Below are positions 1-5,832 of a DNA stretch of 10,873 nt, piece after piece (the stretch's first letter is position 1; the number at the start of each line of letters is the position of its first letter). This DNA comes from Nanosynbacter sp963540705 (GTDB lineage: Bacteria > Patescibacteriota > Saccharimonadia > Saccharimonadales > Saccharimonadaceae), in contig CAUTQX010000027.1 in the NCBI GenBank assembly GCA_963540705.1, positions 1-10,873 of the forward strand, in the 5' to 3' direction. The translations under genes were made by a program, and so were the position numbers. A model generated the notes under the pieces. That model did not search any database, had not been told where the DNA came from, and saw only the letters and a list, made by a program, of their open reading frames with translations.

Positions 1-61
1 CCCTGCATTGATAGTTGTAGGAGTTCTTATGCTTGGTGTTGTTACAAAGATTAACAAATAA
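1..61 (+). CDS. C-terminal end of a probable membrane protein (partial)
   Basis: Reading frame 2 is open from the window edge to a TAA at 59-61 and encodes 19 residues: a run of small and aliphatic residues (PALIVVGVLMLGVV) followed by a short basic end (TKINK). This looks like the last transmembrane helix of an integral membrane protein with a cytoplasmic positive tail. The stop lies 22 bases before an intrinsic terminator, which supports a real gene end. The PALIVVGVLM stretch recalls segments of transporters such as nucleobase permeases, but too little is present to name a family. Confidence 0.45.
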   Translation, partial: PALIVVGVLMLGVVTKINK

Positions 62-83
62 TCTTGATAGCACAAGCCTAATT

Positions 84-111
84 AAATCCCCCGAACTTTC
101 GGGGGATTTTT
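84..111 (+). terminator. Intrinsic terminator between convergent genes
   Basis: The arms 84-93 (AAATCCCCCG) and 100-109 (CGGGGGATTT) are perfect inverted repeats around a six-base loop, followed by a short T run. The A-rich 5' flank means it can also act, more weakly, for the minus-strand lipoprotein gene that converges on it from the other side. Confidence 0.9.
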
Positions 112-135
112 GATTGCTACTGTGATAACGTATGT

Positions 136-906
136 TTAATCGAGAGCTCTCCAGTTAAAACATTCTTCAGAAATGTCAAGCTTATATTGAGGATAGTACG
201 ATCCGTCATTATCCTTCTCGTCGGCAGATGTAGTCTTTGTGATTTTCATACCCATCTTTTTACCGTCTATCGTGGTGGCCATAAATTGAGGAAGGCAGAG
301 ATATTGCTCATTTTCGCCGCGCGGAAAAGATACAGGTTTAGTAAATTGCCCTACGTTACTTTTCTTCTCTTTGCATTCGGTTGTATTCTTTAAGGTTTCG
401 GTTGGAACATAATATCTATAGTCTACTGCTAATGTATTTGTTTTGCTCATTAGATCCGAAACTCCAGGCTCTCTTTTTCCATAGGTTTGTTTGGTAAAAT
501 CTACATCATTAAATGTAAACATAACTGTGTTGTTTCCATCGCACAAGTACATTGAACAGTTTGCCTTTTCAGGGAATCCGTCGTAGGTTTTTGCTGTACA
601 GTTAGCTACAAATCCTTCGCGGGTTCCGTTCTCCGAATAGTACATTGAGTTCTTTTCTATATCTATTTTTCCCGCAGAATTGTCTTTTTTATTTTGTGAC
701 GGATTCTCGGTACTGCTATTTTCTGGCTGAGATGTAGTAGTCTCAGAGTTACCGTATGGAGCTGAACTTGAACTTCCAGTGTCAACTCCTTTTTCGCCTG
801 CACATCCAGCCAGCGCGCACGGCAATAAAGATGCCACAGCAATTGCTCGATATATTCTTTCGGTATTGACGCGTGGCATTTTTTCTGCAAACATTCTTTT
901 TTCCAT
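136..906 (-). CDS. Secreted lipoprotein with six cysteines, unknown function
   Basis: The 256-residue product starts with a basic n-region and a hydrophobic stretch at about residues 21-33. A lipobox L32-A33-G34-C35 follows, so signal peptidase II cleavage and lipid anchoring at Cys35 are expected. Residues 44-72 form a Ser/Thr/Asn/Pro-rich spacer, then a polar domain runs to the end. The mature domain has six cysteines (103, 117, 122, 178, 204, 249), enough for three disulfides in an extracytoplasmic protein. The ATG at 904-906 was chosen because GGGAGG (complement of 911-916) lies four bases upstream; Met5 would be too far from it. A promoter of its own lies just upstream, divergent from ldh. 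I do not recognise the family. A role as a surface or host-contact protein is only a guess. Confidence 0.85.
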   Translation of the reverse strand: MEKRMFAEKMPRVNTERIYRAIAVASLLPCALAGCAGEKGVDTGSSSSAPYGNSETTTSQPENSSTENPSQNKKDNSAGKIDIEKNSMYYSENGTREGFVANCTAKTYDGFPEKANCSMYLCDGNNTVMFTFNDVDFTKQTYGKREPGVSDLMSKTNTLAVDYRYYVPTETLKNTTECKEKKSNVGQFTKPVSFPRGENEQYLCLPQFMATTIDGKKMGMKITKTTSADEKDNDGSYYPQYKLDISEECFNWRALD

Positions 907-950
907 ATATCCTCCCGTTGATAATATGTAAAAGTTAATAAATTGACAAT

Positions 951-979
951 AGTATACATATTTTTTGCCGTAAAGTAAA
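951..979 (-). promoter_or_regulatory. Promoter of the lipoprotein gene
   Basis: On the minus strand TTTACT (complement of 974-979) is followed after 17 bases by TATACT (complement of 951-956), a 5 of 6 match to the -10 consensus. Transcription would begin about 40 bases before the lipoprotein start codon. It is back to back with the ldh promoter. Confidence 0.65.
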
Positions 980-984
980 GTTAA

Positions 985-1014
985 TTGACAAAGCGGTAAT
1001 GTTTATGGCAGAAT
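985..1014 (+). promoter_or_regulatory. Probable ldh promoter
   Basis: A perfect -35 TTGACA at 985-990 is followed after 18 bases by CAGAAT at 1009-1014, a 4 of 6 match to the -10 consensus. The -35 is part of a 9-base motif AATTGACAA that also occurs at 941-949 on the far side of the divergent promoter. The weak -10 could point to an activator-dependent or modest promoter. Confidence 0.5.
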
Positions 1015-1051
1015 AAAGATATCTAATATAAAACAGAAAAAGGAGATTTTG

Positions 1052-1993
1052 GTGAATAAACAGAAATTGCTAATTGTTGGCGGAGGCGGAATGGTCGGTG
1101 CGACGGCGGCTTATGCGTGCGCATTGCGCAGCGTCATTGAAGAGATTGTGCTGATTGACCGTAATGAAGATCTGGCTTGGGGTCAAGCGGCTGACATTAA
1201 TGACGCGATGGGAATAGACAGAAATGTCGTGGTTCATACGGGAAATTATTCTGATATCAATGATGATGATATCGTTGTGATTACTGCGGGTGCACCGCAA
1301 CTTCCTGGTCAAACTCGGTTGGAGTTGATTGACGTTAACGCAAAAATTATGCGTGATATCGTGAAGAATATTATGGCGAATGGTGCGAAGCCGTATTTGG
1401 TGATTGTTAGTAATCCGGTTGACGTTCTGACTTACGTGGCGCTTAAGGAGTCTGGTTTGCCAAAAACCCGAGTATTTGGGACGGGCACAACGCTTGATAC
1501 TTCGCGAATGAAGTCGTATTTGGCAGATGCGTTCAATGTCGATAGTAAAGCGGTTGATGCTTATATTTTGGGCGAGCATGGCGATTCATCATTTTCGACA
1601 ATTGAAACGGCGCAAATTGGTGAAGTGCCGATTAGAGAATATCCTGGATTTACAGAGGAGATGATTGATGGAATTGAGCAGAAGGTCCGCGACCGAGCTT
1701 ATCGGGTGATTGAAACAAAGAAATCGACATATTTTGCGATTGGGTTTGTTGTGTCTAAGATTGTTTCGGCGCTCCGAAAATCGACGCACACGGTTTATCC
1801 TGTTTGCTCTTTGGTTGAAGGCGAATATGGACTGAATAATGTTGTACTTGGATTGCCGTCAACAATCAGTAGCGACGGCGTGAAGATTTTGGCGGGCTAT
1901 CCGCTTACCGAGCGAGAAAAAGAATCGCTGAATAAATCCGCTGGAATTATCGCGGAAATGATTTCTCATCTTGATAAAGCGGAAAATTGCTGA
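1052..1993 (+). CDS. ldh: L-lactate dehydrogenase
   Basis: NAD-dependent enzyme of the LDH/MDH superfamily that reduces pyruvate to L-lactate and regenerates NAD+ for glycolysis in the cytoplasm. With the GTG start the protein has 313 residues. The nucleotide-binding loop GGGGMVG is at 10-16 and the adenosine-binding acidic residue is D36. In the specificity loop (80-91), Q83 is the residue that distinguishes lactate from malate dehydrogenases, which carry Arg there, and R89 is the loop arginine. N121, D149, R152 and H176 (in GEHGD) complete the catalytic set. GTG at 1052 was preferred over TTG at 1049 because AGGAG at 1041-1045 then sits six bases away. It fits a fermentative lifestyle. Its 3' end contains the rpsJ promoter, and no terminator separates the two genes, so some readthrough into rpsJ is likely. 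Confidence 0.95.
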   Translation: MNKQKLLIVGGGGMVGATAAYACALRSVIEEIVLIDRNEDLAWGQAADINDAMGIDRNVVVHTGNYSDINDDDIVVITAGAPQLPGQTRLELIDVNAKIMRDIVKNIMANGAKPYLVIVSNPVDVLTYVALKESGLPKTRVFGTGTTLDTSRMKSYLADAFNVDSKAVDAYILGEHGDSSFSTIETAQIGEVPIREYPGFTEEMIDGIEQKVRDRAYRVIETKKSTYFAIGFVVSKIVSALRKSTHTVYPVCSLVEGEYGLNNVVLGLPSTISSDGVKILAGYPLTEREKESLNKSAGIIAEMISHLDKAENC

Positions 1994-1999
1994 TATAAT
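1971..1999 (+). promoter_or_regulatory. Strong rpsJ promoter inside the end of ldh
   Basis: TTGATA at 1971-1976, a 17-base spacer and a perfect TATAAT at 1994-1999 form a near-consensus promoter. The ldh stop codon TGA (1991-1993) doubles as an extended -10 TGn element. Transcription would start near 2006, giving an rpsJ leader of about 84 bases that contains a small hairpin TCGA-GAAC-TCGA. Confidence 0.8.
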
Positions 2000-2089
2000 C
2001 GCATAGTTAATAATAATTTATCTCGAGAACTCGATTGACTATAAATAGGGCAATTAGAGGTTACGAGATCGCACACAAGAGGAGGAGCT

Positions 2090-2407
2090 ATGGCTCAAGA
2101 TACAGGAATTAAAATCCGTATTCGTCTGAAGGCTTATGACCACAAAGTCATCGACCAATCAGCAAAACAAATTATCGACACCGCAATTCGCACAGGTGCT
2201 AACGTGGCTGGTCCAGTGCCTTTGCCAACTCGACGCAGCACTTACACTGTCGTAAAGAGTCCGCACGTTTACAAAACCGGTGGTGAATCTTACGAGCGCC
2301 GCGTTCATAAGCGTCTAATTGACATTACAAATGCTACACCAAAGACGATTGACAGCTTGCAGAATTTGAACTTGCCAGCTGGCGTTGACGCTGAAATTCG
2401 TATGTAA
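2090..2407 (+). CDS. rpsJ: 30S ribosomal protein S10
   Basis: This 105-residue protein matches bacterial S10 (uS10) along its length. The beta strand IKIRIRLKAYDH is at 7-18, followed by helix DQSAKQIIDTAIRTGA. The loop GPVPLPTRRSTYTV that reaches into the 30S head is at 41-54, then KSPHVYKTGGESYERRVHKR, and the end is LPAGVDAEIRM. In other bacteria S10 also works with NusB in antitermination. The start has AGGAGG at 2080-2085, four bases upstream. It normally opens the S10 operon directly before rplC. Here it has its own promoter and terminator, and about 1 kb with two unrelated genes separates it from rplC. Confidence 0.98.
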   Translation: MAQDTGIKIRIRLKAYDHKVIDQSAKQIIDTAIRTGANVAGPVPLPTRRSTYTVVKSPHVYKTGGESYERRVHKRLIDITNATPKTIDSLQNLNLPAGVDAEIRM

Positions 2408-2426
2408 TTTAGCTATGTATAAAATT

Positions 2427-2454
2427 TCCGCCTCTTGAATGGGGTGGATTTTTT
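2427..2454 (+). terminator. Intrinsic terminator of rpsJ
   Basis: TCCGCCTC at 2427-2434 pairs with GGGGTGGA at 2441-2448 (eight pairs including two G-T wobbles) around loop TTGAAT, followed by six T. It ends the monocistronic rpsJ transcript. The loop also serves as the likely -35 of the next promoter. Confidence 0.85.
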
Positions 2455-2464
2455 ATGCTATAAT
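2435..2464 (+). promoter_or_regulatory. Promoter of the small membrane protein gene, overlapping the terminator
   Basis: TTGAAT at 2435-2440 (the terminator loop), an 18-base spacer ending in the extended element TGC, and a perfect TATAAT at 2459-2464. The predicted start of transcription near 2471-2472 leaves only about 5 bases before the ATG. Confidence 0.65.
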
Positions 2465-2476
2465 TCCATTTAGCTT

Positions 2477-2809
2477 ATGACAAAACAAAAAACTCGTACT
2501 TATGCTCGCAATCGCTCGAAGTCTAGCGAGCTGTTTAGTCGCAAAGGTCGCGAACGTATTTATGATAATGACGGTTCATTTTTCTTGAAATTGGTGGTTT
2601 TTGTGGTGCTGAGTGCGCTGTGGCTTCGTCTAAAAAATCCAGTTGAGATTGGTGGTTTGGTCGTCCAAGCTATTCCTGTCGGGCTATTCGTCGCACTACT
2701 ATTAGTCTTAAAGATTGAGAAATATCAATTCAATCGAAAAATTTGGTACGTTACGATAATTTTCATGGCAATTCTGACTTCGTTTACGCCGGTTGGTGTG
2801 ATGATTTAA
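2477..2809 (+). CDS. Small three-helix membrane protein, unknown function
   Basis: The 110-residue product has a very basic N-terminus (residues 2-28, rich in Lys, Arg and Ser) followed by three hydrophobic segments at about 35-52, 59-79 and 88-110. It is therefore an integral membrane protein whose positive N-terminus should stay in the cytoplasm. The frame is closed by TAA and followed by a terminator. There is no Shine-Dalgarno sequence, and the promoter lies so close that the mRNA is predicted to be nearly leaderless, which fixes the ATG at 2477 as the start. The family is not recognised. Its position between rpsJ and rplC makes ribosome-linked or translocon-linked roles conceivable, but no motif supports one. 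Confidence 0.8.
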   Translation: MTKQKTRTYARNRSKSSELFSRKGRERIYDNDGSFFLKLVVFVVLSALWLRLKNPVEIGGLVVQAIPVGLFVALLLVLKIEKYQFNRKIWYVTIIFMAILTSFTPVGVMI

Positions 2810-2829
2810 TCGCTATGGATTCGTTATAA

Positions 2830-2860
2830 AATAATATCGCCCGATTAGGACGATATTATT
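2830..2860. terminator. Bidirectional terminator between convergent genes
   Basis: AATAATATCG at 2830-2839 and CGATATTATT at 2851-2860 are perfect inverted repeats around an 11-base loop. On the minus strand the stem runs into TTATTTTAT, which suits the 99-residue gene. On the plus strand the tail is only weakly T-rich. Confidence 0.75.
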
Positions 2861-2887
2861 CGCTTGAAGTTGTTTGCTCTTAAGATC

Positions 2888-3187
2888 CTAGAATGGACGA
2901 CCGCCGCCCAACTTACTAATAGCGTATCCAGAGTCTTGAATAATGTCAATCAGCGCCTCGGCTCGTGTAGCTGCGTCTGGGATATTTTTAGCTGCCTCGA
3001 AAGCTAAGCGAAACAGCTTGCTGCTGTTGGTTATTCTTGCGGCTGACATGTATATACGAATTTTTCGTTCTCCATCAACGCCTTCCATCCTATCTATATT
3101 TGGTGCTAGTGCATTGATGGCCTCATCTCTAATAGCACGTAAATTATTCAGTTCTTCGTTAGTATTTTCGATTTGAGAATCGTTCAT
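2888..3187 (-). CDS. Small helical protein of unknown function (99 residues)
   Basis: The product has no signal peptide and no membrane segment. It appears almost wholly alpha-helical: Asn/Glu-rich helix 1 (residues 3-28), then a segment with DRMEGVDGERKIRIYMSAARI (read in two parts, 32-40 and 41-52), followed by amphipathic helices through 53-90 and a GGGRPF end. The alternating Ala/Leu pattern resembles a short helical-repeat or adaptor fold. The start ATG (complement of 3185-3187) has AGGGGG five bases upstream, and a good extended -10 promoter precedes it, so it is very likely expressed on its own. The family is not recognised. It runs against the ribosomal operon and is divergent from rplC. 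Confidence 0.8.
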   Translation of the reverse strand: MNDSQIENTNEELNNLRAIRDEAINALAPNIDRMEGVDGERKIRIYMSAARITNSSKLFRLAFEAAKNIPDAATRAEALIDIIQDSGYAISKLGGGRPF

Positions 3188-3225
3188 GATTGCCCCCTAA
3201 TTAATAAAATTTCTTTTCGAATATG

Positions 3226-3234
3226 ATTATAGCA
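3226..3234 (-). promoter_or_regulatory. Extended -10 promoter of the 99-residue gene
   Basis: On the minus strand TGC is followed directly by a perfect TATAAT (complement of 3226-3231). A -35 is only poorly matched (TTTATC at 17 bases), as is common when the extended -10 is present. The expected start of transcription lies about 30 bases before the start codon. Confidence 0.65.
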
Positions 3235-3274
3235 TATGCGGAATTGTAGATAAAACAGAACATGTGGTCATGGG

Positions 3275-3304
3275 TTGACTTTTTAGGCTTAATTGTGCTA
3301 CAAT
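3275..3304 (+). promoter_or_regulatory. Main promoter of the rplC-rpsH operon
   Basis: TTGACT at 3275-3280 (5 of 6), an 18-base spacer ending in TGC (extended -10) and TACAAT at 3299-3304 (5 of 6). It is the only strong promoter seen before the 15-gene ribosomal operon and would start transcription near 3311. Confidence 0.8.
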
Positions 3305-3310
3305 TTACGA

Positions 3311-3451
3311 GTAATTTCTATTACGCGTAATATCAACTGTTCTCCTTGATGAATGAGCAGGTCTGGTTATGAGCGGATGTTTACATTTAACGTTCTCCCA
3401 GAATCCAGAAACCGCACGTCATCAGGAGTATTTAAGTGGGAGTGAGGAAAA
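3311..3451 (+). promoter_or_regulatory. Long structured leader of the rplC operon
   Basis: About 140 bases separate the predicted start of transcription from the rplC start. The leader opens with GTAAT-TTCT-ATTAC-GC-GTAAT, which contains the 12-base palindrome ATTACGCGTAAT (3320-3331). CTCCTTGAT (3342-3350) can pair with ATCAGGAG (3421-3428) with one bulge. CTCCCA (3395-3400) is complementary to TGGGAG (3437-3442), next to the rplC ribosome-binding site GAGG (3444-3447). An autoregulatory role, as for the L4-controlled S10 leader of E. coli, is inferred by analogy; no sequence match to that leader was established. Confidence 0.5.
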
Positions 3452-4066
3452 GTGAAAACACTTCTCGGTACCAAACTTGGTATGACCCAGCTCTTGGCTG
3501 AAGACGGCAAAGCCATTCCGGTAACGCTGATCCAAGCCGGCCCTGTCACCGTTACTCAGGTGAAGACTGTCGAAACCGACGGTTACAATGCGGTACAGGT
3601 AGCTTTTGGAGAGGGTAAGAACCTGAGCAAGGCCGTGGCTGGACATGTTAAGCCAGCCCAAGTGACCCCGAAACACATTCGGGAATTCCGCGTCGATGAG
3701 ATCCCTGAGGGGCTCAAAGTTGGCGATGAAATCAACGTTTCCGCGTTCGAAGTCGGCGATTCTGTCGATGCAACCGGAACCAGCAAAGGTAAAGGTTTCG
3801 CTGGAACCATTAAACGCCACAACTTTAAGCGTCATCGTAAGACGCACGGTGGTAAAGGTAATACTCGTAAGCCAGGTTCAATTGGCTCGATGTATCCACA
3901 AAAAGTCTTCAAGGGTAAGACGATGGCTGGCCACATGGGCCACGAGCGTGTTACTGTTAAGAACTTGGAAGTGGCATATGTTGATCCAGAGACCAATCTA
4001 ATCGGGGTTAAGGGCGCTGTCCCTGGACCACGAAAGGGGCTGATTATTTTAGGAGGTAACAAGTAA
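3452..4066 (+). CDS. rplC: 50S ribosomal protein L3
   Basis: L3 (uL3) is an early-assembling 23S rRNA-binding protein whose long loop reaches toward the peptidyl-transferase centre. The 204-residue product has the N-terminal MKTLLGTKLGMTQ and the core TGTSKGKGFAGTIKRHNF (108-125). It also has RKPGSIG (139-145), KVFKGKTMAGHMGHERVTV (151-169) and VKGAVPGPRKG. E. coli L3 carries a Gln-Asn-Gln in the loop after PGSIG, whose second Gln (150) is methylated by PrmB. Here that loop reads SMYPQ and is one residue shorter, so the target seems absent. The start is GTG with GAGGAAAA upstream. It is the first gene of the operon and ends in a one-base overlap with rplD. The 5' half is clearly richer in G+C than the rest of the operon. 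Confidence 0.98.
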   Translation: MKTLLGTKLGMTQLLAEDGKAIPVTLIQAGPVTVTQVKTVETDGYNAVQVAFGEGKNLSKAVAGHVKPAQVTPKHIREFRVDEIPEGLKVGDEINVSAFEVGDSVDATGTSKGKGFAGTIKRHNFKRHRKTHGGKGNTRKPGSIGSMYPQKVFKGKTMAGHMGHERVTVKNLEVAYVDPETNLIGVKGAVPGPRKGLIILGGNK

Positions 4067-4665
4067 TGGCAGATTCAACCAAACTTCCTAAAGACATTTT
4101 TGCTGTGGAAGTGCCGAATCACGAATTGTTGAAATTGGCATATGACAGCTACTTGGCAAATGCACGCCTAGCTAGCGCTACAACTAAGCAGCGCGGTGAA
4201 GTTTCTGGTGGTGGTAAAAAACCATGGAAGCAAAAGGGGACTGGTCGAGCGCGTTTCGGCTCAAGCCGTAACCCAATCTGGCGTGGCGGTGGTGTAGTAT
4301 TTGGCCCACGCGGCAACGAAAACTACACTAAAAAATTGTCAAAGACTGCTAAAAAAGTGGCAGTTCGTCAAGCACTAACCTTGGCTAACGAAGCTAAGAA
4401 AATTGTCGTTAAAGATGTTAAGACTACTGGCAAGACCAAGGAAGTTGCAACATTCCTAGCTGACAACAAGTTCGAGCGCCGTGTTCTGATCGTTGTAGAT
4501 GAGAAGACGCCAGAACTTATGCGTGCTACAAACAATATTCAGAACGTTTTGGTGGTTCGCGCTAATTATCTAAGCGTTTATCACATTCTGAATGCGGATA
4601 CAATCGTTATGACCCCTGAAGCTCTGCCGGTAATTACTGCATGGCTAGGCAAGGAGGAAGCGTAA
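4066..4665 (+). CDS. rplD: 50S ribosomal protein L4
   Basis: L4 (uL4) binds 23S rRNA, and its extended loop lines the nascent-peptide exit tunnel. The 199-residue protein shows that loop at about 40-82: KQRGEVSGGGKKPWKQKG, then TGRARFGSSRNPIWRGGG and VVFGPRG. A C-terminal alpha/beta domain follows (RRVLIVVDEKTPE, NIQNVLVVRANYLSVYHIL). Length is typical for bacteria. AGGAGG at 4051-4056 lies within the end of rplC, and the ATG shares one base with the rplC stop (TAATG), so the two are likely translationally coupled. In E. coli L4 is the autoregulator of the S10 operon, so it is the first candidate to bind the rplC leader described here. Confidence 0.98.
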   Translation: MADSTKLPKDIFAVEVPNHELLKLAYDSYLANARLASATTKQRGEVSGGGKKPWKQKGTGRARFGSSRNPIWRGGGVVFGPRGNENYTKKLSKTAKKVAVRQALTLANEAKKIVVKDVKTTGKTKEVATFLADNKFERRVLIVVDEKTPELMRATNNIQNVLVVRANYLSVYHILNADTIVMTPEALPVITAWLGKEEA

Positions 4666-4666
4666 T

Positions 4667-4987
4667 ATGAAACAGACGATTATTATCCCACGCGTTAGTG
4701 AAAAGGCTTACGCACAGAGCGCTAACGGCGTATACGTGCTACGAGTTCCACTTAACTTGAATAAGAACGAAATCAAATCAGCAGTAGAAGCACAATTTGG
4801 CGTTACTGTAGTTAAGGTTAAAACCTTAGTACAAGACGGTAAAGCTGTACGCTTCTCACGTGGCAAGAATCGCTATCCTGGCACAACAACGCGCAAGGAT
4901 TGGAAGAAGGCTTACGTGACACTGAAAGAAGGCGATAAGCTCGATGTGTTTGACGCAGTAGAGCAGCAGATGGAGGAGACCAAGTAA
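4667..4987 (+). CDS. rplW: 50S ribosomal protein L23
   Basis: L23 (uL23) sits at the tunnel exit, where it is the main docking site for trigger factor and SRP. The 106-residue protein has the family features IIIPRVSEKAYAQ (5-17), the strand YVLRVPLNLNKNEIKSAVE and the segment GVTVVKVKTLVQDGK. The basic loop with RGKNRYPGTTTRKDWKKAYVTL lies at 65-86 (read as RGKNRYPG and TTTRKDWKKAYVTL), before the end KEGDKLDVFD. It begins one base after the rplD stop, with AAGGAGG at 4651-4657 upstream, and its stop overlaps the rplB start by one base. Confidence 0.97.
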   Translation: MKQTIIIPRVSEKAYAQSANGVYVLRVPLNLNKNEIKSAVEAQFGVTVVKVKTLVQDGKAVRFSRGKNRYPGTTTRKDWKKAYVTLKEGDKLDVFDAVEQQMEETK

Positions 4988-5826
4988 TGCCAGTGAAAGC
5001 TTACAATCCAACCACTCCTGCTCGTCGCGGCATGACGAGTCAGGATTTGTCAGACATTACAACAAGAAAACCTCTTAAGAGTCTGATTAAAGCTAAAAAG
5101 CAAAATGCCGGTCGCAACAACCAAGGTCGAATTACTGTTCGTCATCGCGGAGGCGGCGTTCGTCGTCACTACCGCTTGGTGAACCACAATTTGCCAGCAG
5201 GCTTGACCTTGACGATTGAAGAAATCGAATACGATCCAAACCGCTCAGCTCGTATTGCTCGAGTTAAGGATCAGTACAATTTGTATCACTACATCTTGGC
5301 TGACACATCAATGGTTAAGGGTAAAACTATCCGAACTGGTGAAGAAGCTCCAATTGAAGCTTCAAACCGCTTGCCATTGTCAGTTATTCCTGTTGGTACG
5401 ATGATTTACGCTATTGAGTTGACCGCTGGTAAGGGCGCACAAATGGTACGCGCTGCCGGTGCTAAAGCTCAATTGATGGCGAAAGAAGGCAACTACGCAA
5501 CTATCAAATTGCCATCTGGCGAAGTTCGCAAAGTTCGCTTGGAAGCTACCGCTGCTATCGGTGTAGTCGGTAACGTCCAGCACCAAAACGTTAAGATCGG
5601 TTCAGCTGGCCGTAAGCGCCGCAAGGGTATTCGCCCAACCGTTCGTGGTGTCGTTATGAACGCCGCAGACCACCCACATGGTGGTGGTGATGGTGGCCGC
5701 CACGGTACTGGTAAGGCACCACGTACTCCTTGGGGTCAATTGACATTAGGTTATCGAACTCGTCGCCGTAAAGGCTCAAATAAATTAATCGTACGCACGC
5801 GTCACGACGCGAAGAGGAAGAGGTAA
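4987..5826 (+). CDS. rplB: 50S ribosomal protein L2
   Basis: L2 (uL2) binds 23S rRNA near the peptidyl-transferase centre and is needed for subunit joining. The 279-residue product is close to the usual length of about 275 and aligns without gaps that matter. It has the N-terminal YNPTTPARRGMT, the OB-like core with GRNNQGRITVRHRGGGVRR (42-60) and IEYDPNRSARIA, and the SH3-like half. The conserved loop MNAADHPHGGGDGG (224-237) places H229 at the position of the essential His229 of E. coli. The tail is strongly basic (TRRRKGSNKL, KRKR). The ATG overlaps the rplW stop by one base, with GGAGG at 4972-4976. Confidence 0.98.
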   Translation: MPVKAYNPTTPARRGMTSQDLSDITTRKPLKSLIKAKKQNAGRNNQGRITVRHRGGGVRRHYRLVNHNLPAGLTLTIEEIEYDPNRSARIARVKDQYNLYHYILADTSMVKGKTIRTGEEAPIEASNRLPLSVIPVGTMIYAIELTAGKGAQMVRAAGAKAQLMAKEGNYATIKLPSGEVRKVRLEATAAIGVVGNVQHQNVKIGSAGRKRRKGIRPTVRGVVMNAADHPHGGGDGGRHGTGKAPRTPWGQLTLGYRTRRRKGSNKLIVRTRHDAKRKR

Positions 5827-5832
5827 ATCACG

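Noticed and set aside
187..393. 68-codon plus-strand frame antisense to the lipoprotein gene
   Set aside because: The opposite strand has a lipobox, a ribosome-binding site and a promoter. The plus-strand frame has none of these.
1070..1579. 169-codon minus-strand frame inside ldh
   Set aside because: It is antisense to a gene with all catalytic residues of L-lactate dehydrogenase. The translation is basic and low in recognisable motifs, with no ribosome-binding site of note.
3353..3445. 30-codon frame in the rplC leader, stopping just before rplC
   Set aside because: There is no Shine-Dalgarno sequence and the peptide is not recognisable. It is kept only as a note within the leader finding.
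3422..3847. 141-codon minus-strand frame across the leader and rplC
   Set aside because: It is a shadow of the L3 gene, covers its ribosome-binding site, and resembles no protein family.
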